64,000 nucleotides of DNA from Eurosta solidaginis (GCF_040869045.1 NC_090319.1:358625739-358689738); one strand, 5' to 3'; positions 1-11,637 are shown, counted from the stretch's first letter. Translations and numbers: made by a program. The notes: generated by a model not told the origin, from the letters alone.

Positions 1-1136
1 TCGCCAATAACATAATCATGGGATTGGAAGGACTTCCTTGTAAAACACATGAACTTACATTTAGGTAGGTTTAGTGACATGGCGTTTACATTACACCAGT
101 CACCAAGACTATTCAGATCAGCCTGAAGACATGCCCTATCCACGGGTGAGCGGATAGGTATTACAAGTTTGACATCATCAGCATACATCAACGGCTTACA
201 GCTCTTCAAAACACTAGGAAGGTCATTAATGAACAGGAACAAAACCGGACCAAGATGGCTGCCTTGGGCAACACCAGAAGTTACGTTTATGAACCGAGAC
301 CAACAATTATTAAATATAACTGTTTGTTTTCTTTCCCTCACATAAGAAGAAACCCAAGATAGAAGCAAAGGAGGAAATCCTAACCGATCAAGTTTGAATA
401 AAAGTATAGAATGAGAAACTTTATCAAATGCCTTACTAAAATCAGTATAAATAACATCAACTTCACAATTAGTCTTAAAAGTTTTGGATACAAAGGTTGT
501 AAACTCGAGCAAGTTGGACACCGTTGATTTACCCTTGCAAAAGCCGTGTTGACAAAAGTCAATTAATGAAGATACTCTAAAAGCAATCTGTTTTGTGATA
601 ATCAATTCAAATAGCTTAGGAATAGTGTTGAGTTTGGCTATTCCTCTATAATTTATAACCCACGTTCTGCTTCCATTTTTATGCAGTGGTATAATGAATG
701 ATTCTTTCCACTTCTTGGGAAATACCCCTTGCTTCAGGGACGCATTAAACAAACAGGTTAGAGGTCGATATAAATAACGAGCACAAGATTTCAGCACTAC
801 CGACGGAATATGATCCGGACCACTAGAGTAAGAAATTTTTATATTTTCCAGATGAGTTAAAACATCATCAGTACATATATATGGGACTGCCTGGGAATCC
901 AGAGGAGACAATCTGAAAGGATAATTCGATGGCGGGTAATCATAGGTGTTTGAATAATTAGATTCGAAGAAATCCGCAAACATGTTAGCAATTTCGAAGC
1001 TATCGTTGGAAATCTGACCATTTAGCTTCATTGTAGAAGGAAACCCTTTTGTCTTCCTTTTTGAATTAACGAAGCTGTAAAACGACTTAGGATTGACAAA
1101 AATTTGGCTTTTAATCCTAATGATATAGTTCTTGTA
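1..1136 (-). pseudogene. Reverse transcriptase domain (partial) of the non-LTR element
   Basis: Translated on the minus strand, the segment shows the RT core: DFSKAFDKVSH (motif A, near 400-440), a GVAQGSHLGPVLF block (near 260-280) and LMYADDVKLV (the catalytic YADD, near 170-190). The frame is offset from the upstream endonuclease by a single base near 1137, where the endonuclease reading ends at TGA straight after YNTLNRI. The C-terminus lies outside the window. It would copy element RNA at nicked target DNA. Confidence 0.85.
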
Positions 1137-2203
1137 TCAAATTCTGTTCAATGTGTTATATTTGTGACGTAAAATTGAGTAGGCCGCATAGTCAGTCATT
1201 GATCCAGACAGTTTGTAACGTTTGAATGAACGCGTCTTCTGGTTTTTCAGGCGTTTCAATTCTTTAGTGCTCCAAGCCGATGATGATATATCAGTGGTTT
1301 CTGACGTAGGTATGCATTTTTTAAATATTCCGTATAATACATTATTAAAATGGGATATACTATCATCAATATCCCCATCGTACTCAGGCCAATTTATTCT
1401 CGATACTTCGAGTATTACTTTAGACCAATTTGCTTTTCTAAACAGAAATCGGTGAGGGGTCTTTCGCACTACGTTGGAGGAACGCTCAGAAAAATTGTAA
1501 GATTCCATAAACATCGCGAGAGCAGGATGATACACATCTTCAGGCAGGGCAAGGGGGTCACATCGATTTACAAAACAATTTGAATCGTCTGAGAAAATTA
1601 AATCCAAGCATTTACCGAATTTATTCTGAATGTTGTTAACTTGAAAAAGTCCAACATCTGCAAACTCGTTTAGGAAATCATAGTCGATAGCACGAGAAGA
1701 AGTAGGGACTAGCTTCCCATCGATAAGACTCCATGACACACATGGCAGATTAAAATCGCCAAGTACAGTGACAGAATCACAGGCCCTGGCAGTACTGCAC
1801 ACAGATTTCACTATTGAGGAATGATTCAAATATAAGGAAATGTCAGATTGTGGGGGAACGTAGTTGGCTATAAAATATTTGTAGGTTGAGGAAAGTTTTA
1901 CTCTTACACAAAGAAGCTCAGCATCCTCAAAGTTAGGAAAATGTAGTTCCTCCGCGGAAAACCTAGTGTGAACGGAAATTAACACACCTCCACTAGCTCT
2001 GGCCAGTCGGTCTTTTCTAAACACTTGAAACGAACTCGATAAAACTTCAGCATTAAAAACTCTTGGTTTTAGCCAAGTCTCAGTAAAAACGAATACATCA
2101 TAAGAACTCTCATGACTCCGTAGAAAAATTTCCGTTAGTTTGGTATTCAACCCCCTAACGTTCTGATAAAGTATACTAAGTGAGATATTATTTACGTTTG
2201 ATA
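1137..2203 (-). CDS. Apurinic-type endonuclease domain of non-LTR ORF2
   Basis: About 340 residues on the minus strand. Diagnostic blocks are QNVRGLNTK at the N-terminus, FVFTETWL (the acidic ExW motif), GGVLISV and SVTVLGDFNLP (the GDFN motif), as in APE-like endonucleases of Jockey/CR1-group elements. The enzyme nicks target DNA to prime reverse transcription. No good ATG opens this frame: the coding reading runs up to about 2203, close to the ORF1 stop, so translation probably continues from ORF1 by overlap or reinitiation. It ends at a stop that is a one-base frameshift away from the RT. Confidence 0.8.
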
Positions 2204-2212
2204 AGACATAAT

Positions 2213-3664
2213 TTAAGTTTGTACCACTTCTGGAGTGTTGTCTGGCAAGTTTTTTGATGCATTTAAAGTAGCGCGGTCACGGTTCGACTTTCTAGTAAAC
2301 AAATGCACCACAGAGTGCTTCGGCCAGAAAGTAGAATCGAGTGCCCTATCAAAAAATGTGTCAGGAACTAAGATTCTGAAAGAAGAGATCTCTCTCCCAG
2401 ACTTAAAATTAAATTTATAAACATTAATATTGCTGTTAAGTTCAACACCAAGCTTTGAGCATACGTAGTTAGATATATCAGCTTCCGTCAGCGATGCGTG
2501 GAGCCGTGATACAAAAATGGGCCTACGAGGGGGAACAGCAGTCACCTCCCTAGGAGCACCAGTTTCTAAAGCAACCAATTCAGAAACAGGGGCTGTGATT
2601 GGGGCTGCGAGTGCGGTTGTTGTTACAGCAATCGAATCATTACCAGAATTGGGTTGCATAGCAGGAACATTAACAGCATCAGAATCAGCAGCATTAACAG
2701 AATTAGTGCTGTTCCCAACACCATTCGCTTTGTTTTTTGAAGCTGGAGTCTTGTTCTTACTAGACATTGCAATGTTAGCAGCAGCACTGAGGTTAACAGT
2801 TGTATTGGGAATATCAGCAGTATTAACAGGTACAGGAACATTAACACCATCAGAATCATCCACATTGACAGAATTAGTGCTGTTCCCAACAGCATTCGCT
2901 TTGTTTTTTGAAGTTGGAGTCTTCTTCTTACTAGACATTGCAAAGTTAGCAACAGCACTGGGGATAACAGTTGTATTGAGAATATCATCAGTATTAACAG
3001 GTGCTGTCAATCGTTTAGCATAAGACATTTGTGTATTGAAATCATGCGAGGGGGTGGCTGAGTGTACGCCAAAAGGCTCACTATTGTTATCAGCAGAAAT
3101 TGGACTTGCATAAACAGGTGATCGGGCGAGCAAGTGGCAATGTATACATGGCTGCATTAGTGTAGGTGAAATCGATAGAGTATGAGGTTTGAGCGCGCAA
3201 CTAACATTACCACTACTCAACGAGTTCGGAATAGTGATAGAGCTAACAACAATTTTTATTTTATCTATGCCATCAGCCATCACCTCCACACACCTTACAT
3301 TGTTTTTGTTAGAGTCGTCTTCATTATCTTTAAAATGTTTTTTGATGACACTTTTCATATCAGCCATCTCCGCAAACAAATCCTTAAATTTAAGGTCCAA
3401 GGCAAGCATTGTGGACTCCATTGTAGCTTTATGGGATGCCAACACAGCGTCATAGACGTTACAAAGCTTGCCGTAGGCGTTTAGGCAATCCGCGCATATA
3501 TAACTTAGGTGGCGGTTCTTCATAAGCAAATTCACGTCGTACTCTGAAAAGTTGCCTTCACAGCAAGAACGATGGTAGATTTTCTTGCAAAAGCCACCAC
3601 AAGGCACAATAAGGGTATCCGAACGCGAAAAATGCTTGTCACACTTGGCACAATATTTATCCAT
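2213..3664 (-). CDS. Non-LTR ORF1 protein with PHD-like zinc finger
   Basis: 483 codons starting at MDKYCAKCDKHF; I chose this ATG (3664-3662) because the zinc finger begins right after it, and the further upstream extension is a hydrophobic, unlikely leader. Residues 1-60 carry a C-x2-C ... H-x3-C ... C-x2-C pattern (CAKC, HRSCC, CADC) like a PHD finger. A Thr/Ser/Asn-rich middle includes two copies of a 57-residue repeat. The C-terminal part (PIFVSRLHASLTEADI) resembles an RNA-binding fold. Such proteins bind the element's RNA. The frame is intact. Confidence 0.75.
   Translation of the reverse strand: MDKYCAKCDKHFSRSDTLIVPCGGFCKKIYHRSCCEGNFSEYDVNLLMKNRHLSYICADCLNAYGKLCNVYDAVLASHKATMESTMLALDLKFKDLFAEMADMKSVIKKHFKDNEDDSNKNNVRCVEVMADGIDKIKIVVSSITIPNSLSSGNVSCALKPHTLSISPTLMQPCIHCHLLARSPVYASPISADNNSEPFGVHSATPSHDFNTQMSYAKRLTAPVNTDDILNTTVIPSAVANFAMSSKKKTPTSKNKANAVGNSTNSVNVDDSDGVNVPVPVNTADIPNTTVNLSAAANIAMSSKNKTPASKNKANGVGNSTNSVNAADSDAVNVPAMQPNSGNDSIAVTTTALAAPITAPVSELVALETGAPREVTAVPPRRPIFVSRLHASLTEADISNYVCSKLGVELNSNINVYKFNFKSGREISSFRILVPDTFFDRALDSTFWPKHSVVHLFTRKSNRDRATLNASKNLPDNTPEVVQT
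2662..3003 (-). repeat. 171-bp in-frame tandem duplication inside ORF1
   Basis: The block containing GAATTAGTGCTGTTCCC at 2700 recurs at 2871, a spacing of 171 bp (57 codons), with the surrounding Asn/Ser/Lys-rich coding text (NKANGVGNSTNSVN) repeated at high identity. The duplication keeps the frame. Confidence 0.8.
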
Positions 3665-4130
3665 CACACCAGATATCGTAATAGGTAAAATAAATATATA
3701 AAAACTGGACAAAAAGAATAAAAAACAGAGAGCGAGATAAAACACGTCTGTTCGGCACGAACGCAACTTTTTGTTTTTTATAGTATAAATCTCATACAAC
3801 CGATTGTTCAGATAAGAAACTTTGCGCAATTTCTGCCCCGTTTTAACAGCTAGAAGCTTCAAATTTCACAAAATGCTTACGTATATAGCATATATTTTTG
3901 TCTGAAAAAATCATAGAGATCGGTGGTATATATATTATATACATACTTCATATAAACTGTCATTTTTGGCCCCTTTTTACGGCTAGAAGCTTCAAAATTC
4001 ATCAGATTTCATCAAATAGTTACGTTTACGTCATATATTGTTGAAATACGTGATTCGTAGTCATAGCTTTTACACGGAGACCACAAAAAACCGAAACTTT
4101 GCATCCTCACACAAAGTACCTACCTATTTT
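3665..4130. other. AT-rich stretch, probable 5' leader of the non-LTR element
   Basis: No coding sequence seen. The phrase gctagaagcttcaaa occurs twice (about 3848 and 3982), suggesting a short internal duplication, perhaps part of the retrotransposon 5' untranslated region. Confidence 0.35.
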
Positions 4131-4665
4131 TTATTTTATATTTATCTTAAAAATCGTTTAGGTATGTAGATCTGTTCACTAGATATTTCTGATCTTATAC
4201 ATCCGATTATTCGGAGATTACGAACGGGATAAGATTATTGTTCAGCCCCATTCATGAAAGGTATGAAGTCTTCGGCATAGCCGAAGACAGTCCCGTCCTT
4301 ACTTGTTTATTTTATATTTATCTTAAAAATCGTTTAGGTATGTAGATTTGTTCACTAGATATTTCTTATCTTATACATCCGATTATTCGGAGATTACGAA
4401 CGGGATAAGATTATTGTTCAGCCCCATTCATGAAAGGTATGAAGTCTTCGGCATAGCCGAAGACAATCCCGTCCTTACTTGTTTATTTTATATTTATCTT
4501 AAAAATCGTTTAGGTATGTAGATCTGTTCACTAGATATTTCTTATCTTATACATCCGATTATTCGGAGATTACGAACGGGATAAGATTATTGTTCAGCCC
4601 CATTCATGAAAGGTATGTATGAAGTCTTCGGCATAGCCGAAGACAGTCCCTTCCTTACTTGTTTT
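4131..4665 (+). repeat. Three-copy 176-bp tandem array with a hairpin in each unit
   Basis: Copies start at 4131, 4307 and 4483 (period 176 bp) and are almost identical; the third has a 4-bp insertion (gtat repeated near 4615). Each unit ends with GTCTTCGGC-ata-GCCGAAGAC, a perfect 9-bp stem with a 3-nt loop, followed by CCTTACTTGTTT. Copies at this identity must be recent. Confidence 0.9.
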
Positions 4666-4976
4666 AAATTAAATTCACTCCGATAATTCTTTCCGACACA
4701 ATTCCTCTTTAGTACTTTGGCATATGATCCTCTGTGGGTTCTCCATGGAGTACTACAGTGAAAGTACTTTGGAAAGTACTCTCACGTATGTACTCTATGG
4801 AATACTCACAAACAAAGCGAGAGTGGGATCACCTACTCCTCTCCTAGGACATCGCAATGTTAATTGGAGCACATTTTTTGTATGAATACAGATTAGTTTT
4901 GGAACACTCCTATACTCCCAAAGGAGTATTCCTTACACTATTTATGGAGTACTCGCGTTTTTTGAAGGGGAATCGA
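4662..4976 (+). repeat. Dispersed ~310-bp repeat, copy A (inverted partner at 58.9 kb)
   Basis: Matches 58857-59160 in reverse complement from end to end with only scattered differences. The interior is rich in short palindromes around AGTACT and GGAGTACTCC. No long terminal inverted repeat or coding sequence was found; it is probably a non-autonomous element, family unknown. Confidence 0.75.
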
Positions 4977-7354
4977 ATCACAATTCTATTAAATGAAATA
5001 ATTAAATTTTACTTTTCATACAAGGCCTTTTGCTTCATTAAGCGAACATCTCTCAGCAGACCCAAAAAAATATTTCGTTTTTACAAAAAATAGTTAAAAT
5101 GGAAATCAGCCGTTTCCTTCTTAACTATGAGTACAATGAAAACAAAATGCATGCGCAACTACACATAAATGTTGCACCTAATATGTGCCTATTTATAATA
5201 TGTGCCTATTTTTTAAAAGCCATATTACCTTTTGCAAGAAATGCAGCGAAAATTAAATTTTGAATTTTTTCGTGTTTTTCTATATTTCGTAAATTATTAA
5301 AAATAATTTATTTTTGATTGTCATTTGTTACATTGGCAATAAAATTCGAAGCACCAAGCAAACCCGACTGGATTTTTCACTCGACTAGGCATTCAATAAA
5401 GCAATAATGAGATAATTAAGAATTTGTATTTTGTATGGAAGATTGAGTTCAATTAGGGCTTTAATGTAGAAAACTTGACTAATTATTTCATTAAACCTCT
5501 GTTTGAAATTGGAATAAGATCATATTTAACAAATGAAAATTAGAAAATGCTTTAAAAATGTTTTCATACAGTAAGCAATATAGGGCAATCCCCGCTTAGC
5601 AACAACAAATACAATGAATAGTTCATCGGACTTGCAGATCCCGTTCGGAGTCGGAGTAAAGCATGTAGATCAGGCAATTTAAAAAGCAGACTTTGCGCCA
5701 AATTAAGGTTCTGTGTTTTTGTCATCACTGTGAATTGCAAATAAAGCTTCGAAGTAAAGCAATTAAAGTTGCACTCTTTTTTGATTTGCAACTACAAAAA
5801 AATGTAAAATTAACGAAAATGACTAATTCTTATGTATGTACGTATGTACATACATATGTAAGTGGTTGTATCTTGGAGAAATCGAGCTCAAGTATTTGTT
5901 TAAAAGTTTTTAGATATTCAAGCGGATGTATATATATATATATACAAACCATATGTATGTACATACACACGTGATTGTAACAGCGAACCGATTCAAACAA
6001 CTCTTGATATAAAAATTTTATTATGTATGAATGTACTAGCAGTATCAATATCGGAATCACGTTGTCTTTTATGTCCCGAAATCTCGGTATTAGTTGACCT
6101 GAGTTCGGGCATACTTTTCAATGTCCAACTGATCTAGCAATAGCTACTCTGGTTCAAATCGCGCTTCCAGCAGTAAAGGTGGTGAAGAAATTTGCAATAT
6201 ACAGTCGAAACAGATGTCGCCTTGGCCGTGGTGATTTGGTGTTGTTTCAATTTTTCCCAAAATATTTTTTAATTAAAAATGTGTTATACATTAAGCAATA
6301 GGCCATAATGTAAAAAAAATTATTTTCCCGCCACATTCGTTTCTTCAATTGCAAGGTGTTGAAATTAAAACGGTTACTGGATGCGTGGAAAATACGTGAA
6401 AATTACTAATCACATTTTTGAAAATGGTAATTGTAAAGGAGGGCTACCGAGGTTTTACCGATACCTTATTTACTCAATGTTTATTGGTATTAGTGAGTAC
6501 AAAATTTATATCATTGTGTTGGTAGTTTCGGTAGCCGATGTTTGCAGGCTGTGGTACCGCTCTTTTAATTCTCCTAGGTTTCGTTCCTGAATTGAAGCTT
6601 GCTGATCAGTGAGACAAATTTTTGGTTCTTATTTTTATACAAGGGGGAGGGGGTGAAGCTTCTATGGCTTGGTCAAATAAAAGCTTTTGAGAGGTAAAGC
6701 GGCACGAGCAACACTACGGACTCATTCAGCCTATGTGAGGTGTGAGGACCGGCCAGTTCAACCTAAGTGCCACGAGCACCGTTTGCGGATTAGAAAGAGA
6801 TACTGCCAACGTCAATTGCCTGTAGTAATTGCATCGTGGCAATAGCCCACTCCCCGTTTAACAAAAACAAATAAAATTAATGGTTATTTTTTATAAATTA
6901 ACTCAGAGACTATTAACTTTCATATACAAAACGCATGATCGGTATCGGAAAGCTTAAAAATCGGAGAATTATCATCCCTAGAACTCTTTTATATAAGTAA
7001 GATTGATATATTTAAATATTCTTACGAGCGTGAATACATCAAAAAAGGTGATTCTCAATGAAGATATCATAAGTATGTAAGTATTTGAGGTGACTGAGAA
7101 CTTTTGTGAAAGTCTGCGTATCTGTTGAAGCTAGAAAGAGTTGTATACATGCGTGAATCGTATCTGGTAAACTTGGAAATCATTACTAGTTCGCCTTTAA
7201 TCTCTTTTACATGTTTTCAATTGGCGAATTTAACATGCCGACATAATAGCTTTTCTACAGTTCTGAGCTAGTGAAAGACTATCTATTAGTGAAGCAGTTC
7301 TTACTTGTAACTTTGGGTGTCGTTCGAACGACAAATTTATTCAATAGTTATTGA
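4977..7354. other. Intergenic or intronic sequence without recognisable gene
   Basis: AT-rich. It contains two short simple-repeat tracts: alternating GTAC/ATAC motifs at about 5832-5862 and a TA run at about 5927-5943. The pieces near 5570-5610 and 6190-6230 resemble parts of the 451-bp unit found at 17.1-18.6 kb. About 6705-6770 matches the 3' untranslated end of the LOA-like element. The small open frames here show no family signature. Confidence 0.6.
6705..6770 (+). repeat. LOA-like element 3' end fragment
   Basis: Acactacggactcattcagc followed by ccggccagttcaacc matches the terminal sequence of the LOA-like element at 18705-18765. Confidence 0.6.
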
Positions 7355-7675
7355 CTTCCACGGTGGTGCAGTGGTAGCGTGATCCGCCTACCACCCCGAG
7401 GGTCCTGGATTCAACTTCCGGGCAAAGTAACATCAAAAATTTAGAATCAAGTTTTTTTTTTTAATTAGAAAACTTTTTTCTAATGGGAGTCGCTCCTCGA
7501 GTGTATTTCTGCCATGAAAGAAAAAATTCATCTGCCTGGCAGATGCCGCTCGGAGTAAGCATAAGTAAGTAGATCCCGTTCAGCCAATTTGTAGGGAAAA
7601 TTAAAGAGAACACGATGGAAATTGGAAAAGGAGCTCGGCCCAAATCTCCTCGGAGGTAAATCCCGCCAACTATTT
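7355..7675 (+). repeat. tRNA-derived SINE, copy 1
   Basis: The head resembles a tRNA with a Pol III A-box-like stretch (TGGTGCAGTGGTAG) and a degenerate B-box region (GGATTCAACTTCC). The body, with GTGTATTTCTGCCATGAAAG and CTCGGAGGT near the 3' end, is shared with copies at 51.7, 55.5 and 60.3/62.7 kb. This is the most diverged of the four copies. Confidence 0.75.
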
Positions 7676-8479
7676 ATTTTTTTAATTAGTTACTGACTTT
7701 CCTACAGGGCATTTCGAATGTACTTAGTCATGAAACCTCTATTTCGGCGTTATTACTTTACGCGACTCTCCCCTATTTTTACTGAATGAAATTTTGAACA
7801 CTTTTTACTTCTCTTCCTTCTAATTTTTGTTCCAATTTCGCTCACCCTCGGTCTCGCTTTCAGGCATCCTGCTCCCGCTACCTCCCTTTCTGCTTTTTAT
7901 CTTTCCCATCTAACGCTTTCGTCTTGTACAGTTTCGGAAAACACCTCGCGCATATAATGTCACATGCGATTTTTAAATATATGAACGATAGAAGATGGAA
8001 ATGTACTTATACTTATATTGAAACCTCTTCTTTCTAAGCTTAAAGAACTCCAGAGTTCGAATTTTCCAGAGTGGATAATTTCAGTGACCGAAACTGTGTA
8101 CATGTACTATGTTGCTTGCATATGAGTCCTATTTATTATCATCATCTCGACCTGCGTAGGGCAATTTTAGAATTTCCTTATTTGATATTTATGCAATCAC
8201 ACAACTCCGCATAAAATTAAAATATATTTTTAGAACGAAATCGAAGTACTTATGTACCAACAAAGCCTACGCAACCAAAACATCAACGATGATTATATGG
8301 ATAGAGAAGTTGCTAAAAATAAACTATCCATTTCAGTCTAAAAAACAATTTATTTATTTAATTAAATAAGAACTTTAAATAGATTATGAAATAAAAATTA
8401 GATTTACAGGAGAAACCTCTCGAAAATGTGTAAATTCCCCTTTTTTTTTTAAGTAGGTAGAGTCTGTATATATTATTTT

Positions 8480-8716
8480 TCTTCTTTCAGCGATAAAGGC
8501 ACTGCTCAATGGTGTTAGCGAGTAAGATTGATGATGATGGGTCTTTGTCGGATATTGGTTCGGTACGTTCCAGAAATTAGACTAGTCGACCATCTCGGGA
8601 ACGATTTTATATGACCACGCCAACTCTACAAGATCTGTGGATTTTAGTCACTTCTTACGAATGGCATGCCTACCGCGTGAATATCCTGAGCCCCTAAACC
8701 CGCTGGGTTAGTCGTA
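8480..8716 (-). repeat. Diverged fragment of the CAA-tailed dispersed repeat
   Basis: Contains gaccatctcgggaacgatttt, then atggcatgcctaccgcg and cctaaacccgctggg, the same blocks and order as the better copies at 11211-11637 (opposite strand) and 18790-19200, with gaps. Confidence 0.55.
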
Positions 8717-9615
8717 TTTTCTTTATTTTCAGCTGTATAAAATGTTTGCTATCACTATGCCCTAATGAGCCCACTAGTGAAACCACCCGTTTATAATGAC
8801 AATAGACCGATTCTAGTTCAAAAACCCACCATGTTATTTAACAATACTTTGTGATGGCTCCAACGAAAACAAGAATATTTCATAATTACATGGACGGCTA
8901 AATCGTTATTCGCGTTGAAAACCAGAACATTTCGTTATCTGTGTGGAAGACTAACACAAAGGCTAGCATGTTTCAATCGTGTTTCTTATTATTATTATTT
9001 ATACTGGCAATATCAATGAACACGGCCTGTCATACAACATCAAATGCGTTTGCGGTCATTTTTGACCAAAAAGTCACAATTGCATTGACCAATAAGTGAA
9101 CAAAAAATTGTGTTTTGACCACACTGCTTTATCGATTCTGAGCCAGTAAAATGACGTAATGGAAACGGTTTTGACTTCAACTGTTATTTGAATTTTATGT
9201 TGAGCGAAAAATAAAACTAACAAACTCGTATATAAATATTTTTATAATAAATATTTATGAGGCCTGATTTCAGCACGTTTTGTTTTTCAGTTTAAGCTAC
9301 ATATCTTTAAAAAAAAGTTTAAAAAATAAACTGTTTAATATAAAAATTTTGTGAAACTTAATAACTATTTCTACATACATACATACTCTCTGTTGTTGTA
9401 GCAGTGGCAAGACACCCAAAAAAGAAAATAGACAATCCTGACGCAGCTGGAAACTTTCGCAGATTTAAATTTTTTTCGTTAGAAGTTTTCGAACATTCTA
9501 TTTAAACAAATGATCGAAAATTGAATGTCACCTTATCAACTTCGTATTTGAAGATGATAACCTCCAATCTAACGCCAATATAAACCTGATTTCGTATAAG
9601 TAAATATGAAGGAAC
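8717..9615. other. No recognisable gene or repeat
   Basis: AT-rich sequence. I see no long open frame, tandem array or match to other parts of the window. Confidence 0.5.
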
Positions 9616-9995
9616 TTCAGACTTGGCAATTGAAGTTTATTACGCCTTACCCATTCACATACAAAATTTCGCGAAGCACTGTTGTAAAAATTCTCCCTAT
9701 ACAACAAAAATACTTGCTAACATATTTTGTGTCTTATTCGATTGTTACATTGCAGTTTTTAATTGTGAAAAATGTTAGAAAATTTACCAACCAGTGGGAA
9801 AAATAATTTCACTTGCAAAGTGTGCCAACACCCTTAGCCAAAGGAAATGTCAAATTCTTCTTCTTATGATTTTCTTGGAACAAAATTGGGGAGTTGGCTA
9901 CTTTTCAATATCAGATGGCGCTAGTGTCGCTCATTCTACCATTCTCCATAAAAATACATTCAATCTACTCATAATGCATAAGCTTGTGTTAAACT
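9616..9995 (+). repeat. Dispersed ~380-bp repeat, copy A (partner at 32742-33127)
   Basis: Aligns collinearly to 32742-33127: shared blocks include tacaaaatttcgcgaagcac, gttagaaaa, ttgcaaa..gt, tcgaattcttcttcttatg and cagatggc. Divergence is moderate, with small indels. No coding frame is conserved between the two, and no terminal repeats are visible. Confidence 0.65.
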
Positions 9996-10924
9996 CATCT
10001 ATATGAAAAACTGCTTATGTGTCGGAGCTGTTATTCACAAGCCTAACTGAAATGTCAAAAAAAACCAAAATCCACTCGTGCATAAATGATACACATGTAC
10101 ACAAATGATTACTTATATCTCAAGTCAGCTTCACATATCCGGCTCAAATGGAAGCCAGATCGAGTGAACTACATAAATAAATTGTTGCATGCAACCAGAC
10201 AATAATGAAGAATTACAACTTGATGCAGCAGTTCATTGAAGAAGCAGCAACATAAACGAGAGAAATGAACATTGAAACAACCAAATGCAAAGTAAGAAAT
10301 TTTAAAAGAATTGAATTTAAAAGAAACGTGCTTGATTGGAGAAAGGCGGTAAGAAGTAAAAAAAACACTGTGTAACCACGATCATTGTTTGGTTCCATTC
10401 ACAGACCCGGAACGAAATTGACGCTTCAAATAGTACCAGCAACAGCTTAAATAAAAGCGTTAATGAACAACAACAACAATTAAGAATTGATCAGAATGCG
10501 ATATGATACCTATTTGGATTTGAAATGCTGAATGGTAATCATTCCGCTTCCGAAAATGCTGTTGCACAGCGCAATTGAAATAGAAGATACATATATTTTC
10601 CAGAGTAGGGGAGAAGTGAAAGCAAAATAGAAGAACTGTGAGGCCAAGCAAAAAAGTTTCAGTGATAGTCAATGAAATTGCCAACGATACTCGCTGCTAC
10701 GCAATTTTTTTTTTCGTTTTCACTTCTTGTTAAATTTATTGGTAATGACGATGCAGAAAAGCGTTCTGATTACCAGCCAAACGGGCGGAGGAAGACTTTT
10801 GCTAAACAAACAAATCATATTTATTTAATGTAGCTGAACGTCGTTTTTGTTGTTGAAATGAATTCCTTTCTTGTCTGACTAGTATTTTCACCTGGGCGAC
10901 GGAAATATTTAAGATTTTCTCCAT
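9996..10924. other. No recognisable gene
   Basis: Low-complexity A-rich and CAA-rich stretches (for example near 10470) but no family signature on either strand. Confidence 0.5.
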
Positions 10925-11105
10925 CCACTAGGTTAGGTTAAGTTGAACTGACGGGTCCGTGAGAACCTGACGTAGACTGAATTAGTCATTGGTGTCAGCA
11001 GACATTTATTTAACGAGCAAACTGAAAACCCCTTTCAAAAACCAGGACCTATGTTATAAAATAACTCCGTCCTCTTGGCAAATACTAGAATATTTCTAGG
11101 ACATA
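10925..11105 (-). repeat. LOA-like element 3' end, minus-strand copy
   Basis: In reverse complement it reads ...GCCAAGAGGACGG, AGTTATTTTATAACAT, then the GGACC..TCAAC terminal block, matching 17080-17110 joined directly to 18633-18772. It is therefore the uninterrupted version of the site that carries a 1.5-kb insertion at 17111. Confidence 0.75.
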
Positions 11106-11210
11106 TGCCACTTTCTGCTTCTAGATTTGACAGCTGTATCACTCCTTATAGCTGGAGTATTAGCCTGGGAAGCACGGGGCCCGAGCACAAAACAACAACA
11201 ACAAAACTTG

Positions 11211-11637
11211 CTCACCCCAGCGGGTTAGGGGGTCAGAATATTCCCGCGGTAGGTATGCCTGTCGTAAGAGGCGACTAAAATACCAGATTCAAGGGGCTGT
11301 GTAGCGCAACCCTTCATGTTGACAGCGCAATATATAGCTTCTCCAAACCCAATTGTCAACCTCACCTATCCGCGGCGAATTGTGTTTCACTAACAGATGT
11401 GGCTTTGGCGACTCCAAGCTCCTCATGGAACTTGGAGGTGGGGAGTGAGGGATGGCCTAAAGGTTTATTGTGGCCATATAAATCGTTCACGAGATGGTCG
11501 AGCTATCACCTTAATGGTGCTGTGTTACCGGAGCGTACCGGATCTGTATCCGGCAAAGGACCATCACATTGATAACACTCCCCAAAGCCTTCGGGGAGTA
11601 ACCTTATCGCTACAACAAGAACAACAACAATAGCTTG
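11211..11637 (+). repeat. CAA-tailed dispersed repeat (SINE or non-LTR 3' end), best copy
   Basis: Starts near ctcaccccagcgggttagg and ends in a CAA-rich tail (acaacaagaacaacaacaa). Shared internal blocks with 18790-19200 (reverse), 14600-14790 (reverse fragment), 8480-8716 and 22505-22605 include cgtcgtaagaggcgac-type text, ggatctgtatccggcaaagg and gaccatctcgggaacg. It is non-coding. The tail resembles that of the non-LTR element at 42.2 kb, so it is probably mobilised by non-LTR machinery. Confidence 0.75.

Larger units (their letters stand above)
1..3664 (-). mobile_element. Two-ORF non-LTR retrotransposon (CR1/Jockey-like), cut by window edge
   Basis: A non-LTR retrotransposon read right to left: ORF1 with a PHD-like zinc finger (2213-3664), then an apurinic-type endonuclease (about 1137-2203) and a reverse transcriptase (1-1136) that continues past position 1. 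The order and the separate zinc-finger ORF1 fit CR1/Jockey-group elements. One frameshift near 1137 separates endonuclease from RT, so this copy is probably dead unless it is a base-call error. The 5' end was not located; it lies somewhere between 3665 and about 4130. Confidence 0.85.

Noticed and set aside
2517..3023. Ala/Thr/Leu-rich 168-codon frame on the plus strand
   Set aside because: It is the exact antisense of the repeat-bearing ORF1 linker; the opposite strand has the zinc finger and the element context.
5832..5943. Regulatory palindrome cluster (GTACATAC/TATA)
   Set aside because: Simple microsatellite tracts, common throughout this AT-rich DNA; nothing ties them to a gene.
7355..7440. 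tRNA gene
   Set aside because: It has A- and B-box-like text but no full cloverleaf, and the same head occurs on several dispersed copies with a common 3' body, so it is a SINE.
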